Shown here one piece after another: positions 26,535 to 34,558 of a DNA stretch of 54,463 nt. The stretch comes from an uncultured Paracoccaceae bacterium (GTDB lineage Bacteria; Pseudomonadota; Alphaproteobacteria; Rhodobacterales; Rhodobacteraceae): assembly GCA_947497185.1 (NCBI GenBank), contig CANMFL010000012.1:1-54463 (forward strand), written 5' to 3'. Position 1 is the first letter of the stretch; every line of letters starts with the position of its first letter. The notes under the pieces were generated by a model. The model worked only from the letters and a program-made list of their open reading frames with translations. It was not told where the DNA came from and did no database searches. The translations under genes were made by a program, and so were the position numbers.

Positions 26535-28007
26535 ATGGGTAGTTTTTCAAACTCACAAGTCGCTGATGCAGCAGATTGCGGTTGCGATCAGGGCAACTTG
26601 TTCATTGCTGATTTTCCACTGGGACGCGGGCCGTCAGTTCCCTTGAACTTCTCTGTCAATGGTGCACCGACTGGCCCTATCCCTACTGGCGAAGTGTTCA
26701 AATTCCCCAATACCCTCCAAGGTACTACAAGCACTCTCGCGGTCACAGTGGGAGATCGTGAAATTGAACTCATCGAGAATTTGGGCGACTTTAATGTCGT
26801 TAGACCTGAGGACGTAGGTGTTTATGTGGGCCCTTTACCAATAAACGGCACAGGCTCCAGCGCACATCAGGGGCCAGATCGCGTCGAACGAGCGAAGGAA
26901 CTGTTGCGCACCTACGGTTTAGCTGCGCCAACAACCAGAGGCGACCAAATACAGAACCTGCAAAACCAGATCTCGGCCGATAATGCTGACCTTGATACTG
27001 AAGAAGCGCTTAACAACCTCGTTAGGTCCATTGAGGACGAAGCTATTGAAGCAGGATTTCTCGACCCTGTTGGCGGCGATGAAGACTTGGTCATTTTAGC
27101 CATCCCACCGTCAATGGAGGGTCAAATTTCCGAGCAAACGTGTAACATTGAATCAGCCCCCGGCAGCGTCTTACGCCAAGTCGCAATCTCAGTTGCCTGT
27201 GGAATGGGTGTGGTTGACGAAATCACCGGAGCAGCGGCACTCAGAGACATCACCAGTGGGGCGGTCGATTTCACAGTAGGCGGAACAGGGACACTTCCAC
27301 TTATAATCGAGCTGCAGGTCGAATTGAAACGTGCTGATTTCAAAAGTTTTCTTCGAAAAGTCGTGAAACTCACTTCTGCTGGAAGAGTCGTAAAGGTCTT
27401 CCGCAATGCGCAAGGAATATTGGTGGCGGCATTTCCAGCGCACACCACTGTCCGTGACATCTTAAAGGCCACAAGTGCTAAAGTTGCCATCATGGGAGGC
27501 GCTGTAAAAGGAACGTCAATGTGGCGCAGCGCTTCGCGGGCGGTATCAAGAGGCATCCCTGTCTTATCTTACCTCATCGTCGGTGTAATCGATGTCGTCG
27601 AATGGCTCGCCTTGCCGGATGAGGAACGTACATTTGCTGAGCTTGCGGGCCAGCTTATCCCTGATATGGCAAAAATATCAATTTCATCAATCGTCGGCAC
27701 CATAGCTCTTGGGCTTGCAACTTATTTTGGAGCCCCACTTTGGCTCGCTATCGGCGCTGGTATCGGAATAGGAGTTCTCGTTGGCATAGCTTTAGATTCC
27801 GGGGATGCACAATTTGGTATAACAGATGCAATCAAGGGTCGAATTCCCTCCTTCGGCACCTTAGAAACGCATATTCAACGTGTCCAGACATTTCCCAGTC
27901 GCCAAGTGTCATCTGCGCGCCTGCCCGGACAAATTGGAAGTGTTCAGGCAGGTCATGAAACCAACGCCTTGGATGTCATAAGCGACACTCCCAACGTAAC
28001 TGGTTAG
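26535..28007 (+). CDS. Putative pore-forming T6SS effector
   Basis: This is a 490-residue protein, unrecognised as a whole. The N-terminus has CGC (15-17) and a beta-rich domain of about 100 residues, then an acidic helical linker. The C-terminal half is hydrophobic with glycine spacing: SYLIVGVIDVVEWLALP, then a long stretch (about 380-425) reading ISSIVGTIALGLATYFGAP and LAIGAGIGIGVLVGIALDSG, like a helical hairpin with glycine zippers as in colicin-type pore formers. There is no enzyme motif. AGAGG lies at a suitable distance before ATG 26535. It follows a DUF4123 adaptor and precedes a polytopic membrane protein, the combination expected for a membrane-depolarising toxin. The mode of action is inference from hydrophobicity and context. 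Confidence 0.65.
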   Translation: MGSFSNSQVADAADCGCDQGNLFIADFPLGRGPSVPLNFSVNGAPTGPIPTGEVFKFPNTLQGTTSTLAVTVGDREIELIENLGDFNVVRPEDVGVYVGPLPINGTGSSAHQGPDRVERAKELLRTYGLAAPTTRGDQIQNLQNQISADNADLDTEEALNNLVRSIEDEAIEAGFLDPVGGDEDLVILAIPPSMEGQISEQTCNIESAPGSVLRQVAISVACGMGVVDEITGAAALRDITSGAVDFTVGGTGTLPLIIELQVELKRADFKSFLRKVVKLTSAGRVVKVFRNAQGILVAAFPAHTTVRDILKATSAKVAIMGGAVKGTSMWRSASRAVSRGIPVLSYLIVGVIDVVEWLALPDEERTFAELAGQLIPDMAKISISSIVGTIALGLATYFGAPLWLAIGAGIGIGVLVGIALDSGDAQFGITDAIKGRIPSFGTLETHIQRVQTFPSRQVSSARLPGQIGSVQAGHETNALDVISDTPNVTG

Positions 28008-28024
28008 CACGGAAAGAGACGAAA

Positions 28025-28771
28025 ATGGCCCAAACAACAACCGGACAAAATGTCATTTTAGATGTTGAAAAAATGGGACCTGATCCTGAAAAATCGTTGC
28101 GCCTTGTCACTTGGGGCTCTTCTACATTCTATCTCGCCTTCATTTTTGTCCCTCTTTTCATGTTAGTGGACAAATTAGGCAAAGATGCTTTGTTTCCATA
28201 TTTAGGCGCTGCTTGCCTTGCAATATTTATTGCCTGTGTAATCGTCATGAGGCCTCTTGCGAAAAAGAGACATCCATCACTTCCACACAAGGGTGCGCTT
28301 TTCATGATGCATTACCGGCTACTATTTTTTTCCACAGCTATCTGCTTGCTATATGCTGACGTCGGTACGATCACATATTCTATTGTTGGTGCGCTCTGGA
28401 TATTCAGTGAGTATCGGCACATCTCATCCCTAAGAGGTGTACCCGATGAGGCACTATTCAGCGCTTACTCTGTTAGGTTCACGGAACAAGAAAACGGAGA
28501 TTTTCTCTACAACCCCCGTGAAAAGGTGAACAACGTGATCAAGCCCTCTTGGATCGAAAACTTCAAGGTCGAAGCCGTAATGATACCGATAGTGGTTATT
28601 GTAGGCGGCTATCTCTACTTTAAGAGTTTTGCCCTAAGAGGCAACTTCGAGGCCCGTATGCTGATTGTAGCTGCCATAATGTTCGTCTTGGCCGTTGGCA
28701 TCCGGCCATTCATCACACGCTCAGCTTTAGACCTTCGTGCAGTAAAGCTGAAACTTAACGGTAAATATTGA
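28025..28771 (+). CDS. Polytopic membrane protein, likely pore immunity
   Basis: This 248-residue protein has five or six hydrophobic segments: FYLAFIFVPLFMLV, YLGAACLAIFIACVIVM, a pair near 95-130 (LLFFSTAICLLY and ITYSIVGALWIFSEY), VMIPIVVIVGGYLYF, and MLIVAAIMFVLAVGI. There is a soluble loop of about 45 residues between the fourth and fifth. No transporter signature was recognised. It starts 17 bp after the presumptive pore former with GGAAAGAG as ribosome site. Immunity proteins to pore-forming bacteriocins and T6SS effectors are often such inner-membrane proteins that block the pore in the bilayer. The immunity role is inferred from position and topology. Confidence 0.65.
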   Translation: MAQTTTGQNVILDVEKMGPDPEKSLRLVTWGSSTFYLAFIFVPLFMLVDKLGKDALFPYLGAACLAIFIACVIVMRPLAKKRHPSLPHKGALFMMHYRLLFFSTAICLLYADVGTITYSIVGALWIFSEYRHISSLRGVPDEALFSAYSVRFTEQENGDFLYNPREKVNNVIKPSWIENFKVEAVMIPIVVIVGGYLYFKSFALRGNFEARMLIVAAIMFVLAVGIRPFITRSALDLRAVKLKLNGKY

Positions 28772-29231
28772 GGAGACCTTAATTTATTTAACAGACGTCC
28801 ACCCCACTGTAGGCCTATCATGTTTAATACCGTCCCCTGTACTTATTTGGGGTACCTTCTGTTCGAAAACGACTGAAAACTTTCAGCCCAGTGTTAAATG
28901 AGCGGCGATCTGACGACTTCTAAAGAACGAAAGTTTGCCAAAGACTCTGTCGATCTTGTTCTTTCGCTTCAGGGTCTCTGTTTATGCCTTTCCAGGGCCT
29001 AAGCCGCTTGGGACCAATTTAGGCACCTGTACCTACTCGAGATGTCCAAATACAAATTGATGAAGAATTGAAGCACTCTGATAGGTTTCCAGCACACGGC
29101 GTTGGCCAATATGATACCCTATGAAGCCGGACGCACCCGAGACAAAGCTGTCTGAAAAATTGTCTCTCAAATTAATTTATTCAATATTTCTCACCTACTT
29201 TTCGGCAAACATACTCTTCCTTAATAGCCCA
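28772..29231. other. Intergenic boundary between T6SS cargo and replicon
   Basis: About 460 bp between the last T6SS cassette (plus) and the end of parB (minus). I see no gene, perfect repeat or convincing terminator hairpin. It marks the border between the cargo island and the replication module. Confidence 0.4.
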
Positions 29232-30296
29232 TCAGGGCGCTTCAAACAAATGCGCGATCTCTTGCATGGCGGCGTCGAGCGTTTCAGCATCTACTGAAGG
29301 GCCGCTGATGCGGATGAAGTAGCCTTTGCTGTCGCTGGAACGGGTGAGTTTTACACCGCTGGAGAGCTTCATTTCGTTGCCTTGCGCGGGGAGTGGACGT
29401 GCTTTGGGGCGGCCCATTTTTGTTGCTGGTTTGGGTGCGGCTTCGACGCTGTCGATGATGGATTCGAGTAGCGCCCATTCTGCATCTACTGAAGCTCCCT
29501 GCCCAGCCTCCAACGCGTCGCGAAGTTTGTCTTCGACGCCGTGTCTGATGGCTGCTGCGATGCGAAGGCCCCGCCGTTCTGTGAGGTCTTCTGGGAACTT
29601 GAGGACGTCGCCGAGGCACTCGAAAACTTCCGCAAATGATTTCACTTTTGATCGTTTCGATTTTGATGCCGCGATGAAGAGTTTCGCGATGGCTTCGTCG
29701 GTGCTTGGGAATGCCCCTTGTCGTGCTGCGAGTACCGCGATGCGACCGCGCTCGTAGTGGCTGAGGTTCGCGCGAATTTCGTTTTCTTCGACCATCGCCA
29801 TGAAAGATGTCGCCATGTCGCGGGGTTCGCGCACGATGGCTTTGATCGCGCTGTAGCCGCCATCGTAGGTTTCGTTCAGCGATTGAAAAGCGAGCATGCG
29901 GCGGTAGCCAGAGATCAGTTGGTAGGCACCCTGCCCGTCTTTGTAGACCTCGATTGGTAAGCGCAGACCGCTGATGGAGATTGCTGCGATCAGCTCGTTT
30001 AGTTCGCCTTCGTCGATGATGGTTCGGTCGCGCACGAGGTCATCGGTTTTAATTTGGTCGAGCGGAATTTCTTGGATCAGCAGACCAGATTTGACGGCGT
30101 CGCGAAGCTTGTCTGCGTCAAGGCGGTTCAGCTTTGCGGCGGGCGTTTCGCCTGATCCAAGCTGTGCTGCTTCACCTGCGACTTGCGCAATCGGGGCAGC
30201 GCCCCTACCCGGTCGTTCTGGAGTTTCGCTGCGAAACTCGGCATCCATCGCGGCCAGCTGGTCGGCGCTTGGCGGGTCTAATCTGCGTTTGGCCAT
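29232..30296 (-). CDS. parB: ParB partition protein
   Basis: This is a plasmid partition protein of 354 residues. The ParB/Srx-type N-terminal domain is visible from about 75: IPLDQIKTDDLVRDRTII, L-I-A-A-I-S-I-S-G-L-R-L-P-I-E-V and LISGYRRMLAF, followed by MVEENEIRANLSHYERGRIA, the nucleotide-contacting box. A helix-turn-helix-like region follows (about 195-225). The C-terminal 50 residues should be the dimerisation domain. ParB binds centromere sites and spreads with CTP; the matching 19-bp palindromes lie upstream toward parA and once inside this coding region. It is the second gene of a parA-parB operon, 88 bp after parA. Confidence 0.93.
   Translation of the reverse strand: MAKRRLDPPSADQLAAMDAEFRSETPERPGRGAAPIAQVAGEAAQLGSGETPAAKLNRLDADKLRDAVKSGLLIQEIPLDQIKTDDLVRDRTIIDEGELNELIAAISISGLRLPIEVYKDGQGAYQLISGYRRMLAFQSLNETYDGGYSAIKAIVREPRDMATSFMAMVEENEIRANLSHYERGRIAVLAARQGAFPSTDEAIAKLFIAASKSKRSKVKSFAEVFECLGDVLKFPEDLTERRGLRIAAAIRHGVEDKLRDALEAGQGASVDAEWALLESIIDSVEAAPKPATKMGRPKARPLPAQGNEMKLSSGVKLTRSSDSKGYFIRISGPSVDAETLDAAMQEIAHLFEAP
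30221..30239. promoter_or_regulatory. parS-like palindrome inside parB
   Basis: GAGTTTCGCTGCGAAACTC, a perfect 19-bp inverted repeat with a one-base centre. It is identical in its arms to the two copies between parA and parB, but lies within the parB reading frame near its N-terminus. Confidence 0.75.
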
Positions 30297-30322
30297 CAGG
30301 GTTCTCCTGTCGTCGTGTCCGT

Positions 30323-30341
30323 GAGTTTCGCAGCGAAACTC
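30323..30341. promoter_or_regulatory. parS-like palindrome, parA-parB spacer, copy 1
   Basis: GAGTTTCGCAGCGAAACTC, a perfect 19-bp inverted repeat in the short parA-parB spacer. The location and repeated occurrence fit a ParB-binding centromere (parS), possibly also an operator for parB. Confidence 0.8.
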
Positions 30342-30357
30342 GGGTTTCGTGGGGTTG

Positions 30358-30376
30358 GAGTTTCGCTGCGAAACTC
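30358..30376. promoter_or_regulatory. parS-like palindrome, parA-parB spacer, copy 2
   Basis: GAGTTTCGCTGCGAAACTC, identical to the copy inside parB and spaced 35 bp (centre to centre) from the other spacer copy. It lies 9 bp from the parA stop. Confidence 0.8.
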
Positions 30377-30384
30377 TGGGTCGG

Positions 30385-31770
30385 TCAGGTTTCGCGGTCC
30401 TGCATCATCTGCTGGTCGCGCCACCATGTACCAAGTAACACTTCTTTAACTTCGGCCCATGTGCGGTCGAATGTCTCGCGGCCACGCACATAGGTGTCGC
30501 GGTTAAAGTCGCGGTAATCGGCTTCGTAGATGCCGTTCACGCGCTCGCCAGCTTGGCCGACCATGGCTGTGACTTCTTGGCGGTAGGTTGTCATGAAGTC
30601 GCCGAAGTAGGCTTGAACGACGTTCGCGAGGTCGGTTTGTTGGGCTGCGTCAAAACGGGTGACGATGGCGCGGACGGCGTCCCATTCGAACTTCATGTCT
30701 GGCAGGCCGTCGCGGCGACGGATGGTGTTTTCGCCATCTTCAATGGAGGCGAATGTGCTGTAGAGCATGTCAAAGAACCGGCCTGTGCTGTCAAATTCAA
30801 GGAACGATGCCCCGAGAGGCACCAGAAGGATGTCCGCCGCTGCCAGCGCGTTAATGGTTAAGTAACCGAGGGCAGGGGGCGTATCGAGGAATATGACGTC
30901 GTAATCCGTTAAGATATCTTCACGCGAGAGCGCGTTGGTCAGCGCATCCCAGAGCGCCCAAGAGCGGTGCTGCATCCGCCAAACAGGGACTTGGAATTCC
31001 GCCCAGTAGAGGTTTAGTTGGGCGCCGATCAGGTCGATGTTGGGCCAGTGGGTGGACTGGATCAGGTCGCGGGCATTCGTGTTGAGCGCCTCGGTTAACG
31101 TTTCATCGAGGGGCAGGGGGTCTTCGCCCCGTTCTTCGCGTGCACGGTTTTCGGCCACGACATTCATCGCGTAATCTTTGGCCATGAGAGGGAATGCGGT
31201 TTGCCATTCATCCTCGACCTTGCCGCCCATGATCGAGGTCATGGAGCCTTGGCTGTCGAGGTCGATCACGAGAACTTTGTAACCATCGAGGGCTGCGGAC
31301 ATGGCAAGATGTGCGGCGGTGGAGGTTTTGCCGACGCCGCCTTTGAAGTTTGCCACGGAGATGATCTTCGCATCTAAACCTTCGGGACGCCATGGCAGGT
31401 ATTCTTTGCCAGCCGCACCCTCTGAAGCGAAGTGCTTGCGTAGGGCGAGGACTTCTTCCAGCGTGAACCACTTCGAGTTTCCGTCACCTGTGCCTTGGGG
31501 CAGGTCTGGGTGTGCTTTGAGAACGCGCCGGAAGTGGGACGTCGCGACAGGGATCATGTAGCGGCAAACCTCCCACGTTGAGAAACTGCGGAGACGTTTT
31601 GCGCCATCAGGTGCGTGTCCGCGTTTGGCCAGATCCTCGCGACCTTTCGCAGCGAAAGTCGCGGCCTTGGCGAATCGTGTGGTATCGACAGGCGCTGATA
31701 ACTTAGCTGCCGCGGCCTTGGGGTCGATGTTCATATATGGGGGCAAGGGTGGTTTATCCGCTGATACCAT
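30385..31770 (-). CDS. parA: ParA-type partition ATPase
   Basis: This is a 461-residue ParA-family ATPase. The N-terminal 130 residues include a winged-helix-like DNA-binding part (STWEVCRYMIPVATSHFRRV...LTLEEVLALRKHF type, as seen in plasmid ParA/RepA autoregulators). The deviant Walker A, KGGVGKTS, is at 143-150, with the signature Lys at the start; VLVIDLDSQGS (A') and VIFLDTPPALG (Walker B) follow. It uses ATP on the nucleoid to move ParB-parS complexes and probably represses its own promoter. In-frame ATGs at 31770 and 31734 are both possible starts. It is divergent from rep across the putative origin. A degenerate palindrome (31644-31658) lies within its 5' coding part. Confidence 0.93.
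   Translation of the reverse strand: MVSADKPPLPPYMNIDPKAAAAKLSAPVDTTRFAKAATFAAKGREDLAKRGHAPDGAKRLRSFSTWEVCRYMIPVATSHFRRVLKAHPDLPQGTGDGNSKWFTLEEVLALRKHFASEGAAGKEYLPWRPEGLDAKIISVANFKGGVGKTSTAAHLAMSAALDGYKVLVIDLDSQGSMTSIMGGKVEDEWQTAFPLMAKDYAMNVVAENRAREERGEDPLPLDETLTEALNTNARDLIQSTHWPNIDLIGAQLNLYWAEFQVPVWRMQHRSWALWDALTNALSREDILTDYDVIFLDTPPALGYLTINALAAADILLVPLGASFLEFDSTGRFFDMLYSTFASIEDGENTIRRRDGLPDMKFEWDAVRAIVTRFDAAQQTDLANVVQAYFGDFMTTYRQEVTAMVGQAGERVNGIYEADYRDFNRDTYVRGRETFDRTWAEVKEVLLGTWWRDQQMMQDRET
31644..31658. promoter_or_regulatory. Degenerate parS-like site in parA
   Basis: CTTTCGCAGCGAAAG shares the TTTCGCNGCGAAA core with the three full sites but has altered outer bases. It could be a weak ParB site or chance conservation. 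Confidence 0.4.
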
Positions 31771-31899
31771 TGTTATATCTCAATGTATGCAAGGTTTGTG
31801 TTCTTGCACGTAAGTATCGCACATGAAACGGCAAATGAGAATCAGAATGTCGCTGATATGGGCGATTAGACCCTAATAAGGTTATATCGGAAAGGAACA

Positions 31900-32275
31900 A
31901 CGACGATAAACTGTTTAGTATCTTTAGATACTTTAGAATCTTTAGGCTGATATAATCTATATTTATCAATTATTTATCGGCAAGTCGGGACCCGTGAACA
32001 GGATGAAGGGTATCCATTTACGGGATGAAGCGGACCCGCATGTAGGGCGAAAGGTACCGATTCGCAGGAAATCAGGTGCCCAGAGTCAGTTTCGCTTATG
32101 TTAGTGTCTATTTCTCGTGCGTCGTTGGTTGGTGATCCCGTATTTGGGTGCCTTTGACTGGTCATCGGGTGGGGTTCGGATCGTTAAGGTGCCTGTTTGC
32201 AGGACGCCGAGCACGCCGTGACAGGTGCCTATTCGATTGTTGTTTGCAGGTTCCTTTCACGGTATGGTACCTCAA
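31900..32275. other. Putative plasmid origin with iterons
   Basis: This lies between divergent parA and rep. An AT-rich part contains three adjacent imperfect 9-mers (TATCTTTAG, ATACTTTAG, AATCTTTAG at 31919-31945) that would suit a DNA-unwinding element. Toward rep, a GGTNCC core with similar flanks recurs: AAGGTACCGATTCG (32051), CAGGTGCC (32073), TGGGTGCCTTTG (32145), AAGGTGCCTGTTTGC (32186), ACAGGTGCCTATTCG (32221), CAGGTTCCTTTCAC (32247) and ATGGTACCTC (32264). Rep_3 initiators bind such iterons next to their own gene. Spacing is irregular, so the exact consensus is uncertain. Confidence 0.5.
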
Positions 32276-32299
32276 AATCGCCGTCAACAAGGCACGCCA

Positions 32300-33460
32300 A
32301 TGCGCAAAGAGCAGACACCCAAAGACCTGACTGGCCCGCTTCGCCGCGGCTCTGTGAAAAAGAACGTCGCCGCTATTCATGTGAGTGGCAAGCTGACGCT
32401 GTTGCAACGCAAGCTGTCGAATGTGCTGTTGCTGAATGCTTACGACACCTTGGTGCATCAGAATACGCACAAGATCGACGCGCAAACGCTTTGCGCGATG
32501 ATCGGGTATAATTCGAATGACATGGAAACGCTGAAGGCGTCGTTGCGCGGTCTGGTGGAGACGTTGGCGGAATGGGACATGTTGGATGAGAACGGCCAGC
32601 AAGAATGGGGCGTGTCGAGCCTGCTTGCCTATGCGAAATTGAAAGGTGGGGTCTGTGAGTATTCGTATTCATCTGCTCTGGCTGAGAAGTTGCACGATCC
32701 GAAGGTGTTCGCGTTAATCAATCTTAACATCCAGAAGCGGTTCACGTCGGGACATGCGCTGGCATTGTATGAAAACTGCTACCGTTTTGTGCGGACGCGT
32801 AGCACCGGTTGGTGGGAGCTTGAGACGTTTCGCAGGCTGATGGGCGTCAATGACAGTGTCTATTACGAGGTTTTTAAGCATCTGAACGCGAAGGTGATCA
32901 AACCAGCCGTCGCGGAGGTGAACAAGACGAGCAATATCATTGTGACGCCTGAGACCCGCAAGATGGGTCGCTCGGTGACGCATATCCGGTTTAAGATTAA
33001 GGATAATCCGCAGCTGGCGATCCTTGATATCGATGATGGGGCTGGGGTGCGCAACTCGCCAACCTATGCCGCGTTGATAGGGCAGGGGGTCAGTGACCGG
33101 TTGGCGAAGCAGTGGATCGCCGAGCATGGTGCGGAATATGTTGCGACAAAGCTGGCGTATGTCGGAGAGCGTAAGGATGTGCAGAACCCGGTGAGCTATT
33201 TGCAGGCAGCCTTGCGGGATGACTACGCGGCGCCTGTGGTTGAGGCCGCGCCAACGTCAGAGCGAGGGCGGAAATTGGAGATCGTGCGGGATTTAGTTGC
33301 GTCGCGCAGTCCGACGCAGCGAGATGCGGATAAGCGGTTGTTTATGGCGAGGCTCGACGGCGCTGCGCGGTTAGACTTTGAAAAGCACGGGTGGATGTCA
33401 GCGCTGAATGCGGAGGCTATTTTTGGGTTTTGGGAGGAGTTGATGCCGGGGGCTTTTTAG
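32300..33460 (+). CDS. Rep_3-type plasmid replication initiator
   Basis: This is a replication initiator of 386 residues from ATG 32300, with AAGG 8 bp upstream; the frame extends to 32225 but that part overlaps iteron-like repeats and is less likely translated. Two winged-helix domains typical of Rep_3 (RepB/RepE-like) proteins can be traced: KLTLLQRKLSNVLLLNAYD then IDAQTLCAMIGYNSND, and HALALYENCYRFVRTRSTGW followed by the second recognition region (FRRLMGVNDSVYYEVFKHLN, V-I-K-P-A-V-A-E-V-N). The protein would bind the upstream iterons and open the origin. The tail (about 330-386) is alphaproteobacterial and of unknown role. Its stop lies 24 bp from the convergent EpsG-like gene. Confidence 0.88.
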   Translation: MRKEQTPKDLTGPLRRGSVKKNVAAIHVSGKLTLLQRKLSNVLLLNAYDTLVHQNTHKIDAQTLCAMIGYNSNDMETLKASLRGLVETLAEWDMLDENGQQEWGVSSLLAYAKLKGGVCEYSYSSALAEKLHDPKVFALINLNIQKRFTSGHALALYENCYRFVRTRSTGWWELETFRRLMGVNDSVYYEVFKHLNAKVIKPAVAEVNKTSNIIVTPETRKMGRSVTHIRFKIKDNPQLAILDIDDGAGVRNSPTYAALIGQGVSDRLAKQWIAEHGAEYVATKLAYVGERKDVQNPVSYLQAALRDDYAAPVVEAAPTSERGRKLEIVRDLVASRSPTQRDADKRLFMARLDGAARLDFEKHGWMSALNAEAIFGFWEELMPGAF

Positions 33461-33484
33461 CTTTCCTAGTTCAATGTCTTTAAT

Positions 33485-34558
33485 TTAATGAAAGTATGGG
33501 CTGTACTGAGGTGCGCCGAATACCCACGTCCCGTAGGGCACGTAGCATTGGTTGAAGTGGGACGACAGCGACGTCCAAATCAGGAACACTAGCCCAAGTC
33601 CTAAGTAGGGGGCCGCGCTTAGTATGTGGCGCGACTTTCCGAGCGCTAAATACGGAACACGTGCAAAGATCATTACCTGAATTGGAATGAGGTAGTAGCC
33701 AAGGCGGTCGCCGATGACGCTTGAAACCTGTACAAAAAGGATCATGCCGCCCATAATTAAGGCACCTATACTGACAAGCACATAGTCGCCCGGAGAAAAA
33801 TGGCGCCATTTCCGGCGCAAGACTATAAAGTAGAAAAGCGATGTTAGTAGTAGTAGCCCTACACGGAAGACAGCTCCCGCAGCGTTCACGTCAGTTTCAA
33901 CGTACCGCGAGATTGCGATGTCTGCGGCGTTACCGCTCAGCAGAACAAGTCCACCAGGTAGGGCTAAAAGAGCGGCGAGGCACAATCTTCGGGATGTGAA
34001 GTTGCCATTCACTAGCGGTGTAAGCAAAAGAAAAACAATCGCGCTGGAGTGGAACGTTGCGGCTAAAACGACCCATCCAACAAACCAATATATTTTTCTA
34101 TCAATGAAGGCCGCGAACGCGATACACATCAAGCCAATCGCTAGTCCCTGACGGATACCGGACATCGGCATATTGATGATGAGAATTGGAAACATCATTA
34201 TCAGAAAGCCGAGTGGATCAGGTTGTCGCCGAGCGAGGACATGCACTCCGATAAAGAATACCGCTGATGACAAAACATTGAGCCACGGATAGCTAAGGCC
34301 AAGTGACTGAAGCCCGTACATGGAAATCCACCAAAACGGTTCTCTTGTAGTCAAAGCGTATTCGAGGCCCGATCGACTTAAGATTTGCCATTGACTGAGG
34401 TAGCCAGACCAATCACATCCGACATCGTATCGGAAGGCTGCGAAGACAAACAGCATGAACCAGGCAAAATAATAGACCCGCACAAGGTGTTTGCGATGCC
34501 CTACTAAGGCATAGCGCAACAGAACCAACAGAATGAAGAATAGGGCGTACAAGTCCAT
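33485..34558 (-). CDS. EpsG-family polysaccharide polymerase (Wzy-like)
   Basis: This integral membrane protein of 357 residues has about ten hydrophobic segments and matches the EpsG family, which polymerises repeat units on the periplasmic side as Wzy does. The family marks are F-R-Y-D-V-G-C-D-W-S-G-Y after the second helix and MSGIRQGLAIGLMCIAF in the middle, plus a large loop with TTREPFWW. It is the last gene of the minus-strand exopolysaccharide operon; its ATG overlaps the stop of the upstream glycosyltransferase (TAATG). It decides the linkage between repeat units. The assignment is confident at family level; which polymer is unknown. Confidence 0.85.
   Translation of the reverse strand: MDLYALFFILLVLLRYALVGHRKHLVRVYYFAWFMLFVFAAFRYDVGCDWSGYLSQWQILSRSGLEYALTTREPFWWISMYGLQSLGLSYPWLNVLSSAVFFIGVHVLARRQPDPLGFLIMMFPILIINMPMSGIRQGLAIGLMCIAFAAFIDRKIYWFVGWVVLAATFHSSAIVFLLLTPLVNGNFTSRRLCLAALLALPGGLVLLSGNAADIAISRYVETDVNAAGAVFRVGLLLLTSLFYFIVLRRKWRHFSPGDYVLVSIGALIMGGMILFVQVSSVIGDRLGYYLIPIQVMIFARVPYLALGKSRHILSAAPYLGLGLVFLIWTSLSSHFNQCYVPYGTWVFGAPQYSPYFH

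Noticed and set aside
28900..28990. Possible inverted repeat around AAGAACGAAAG and GTTCTTTCGC
   Set aside because: The arms do not match well enough for a clear hairpin and there is no T run.
32225..32299. Upstream extension of rep
   Set aside because: The extra 25 residues overlap iteron-like repeats and lack a good ribosome site; ATG 32300 with AAGG upstream is better.
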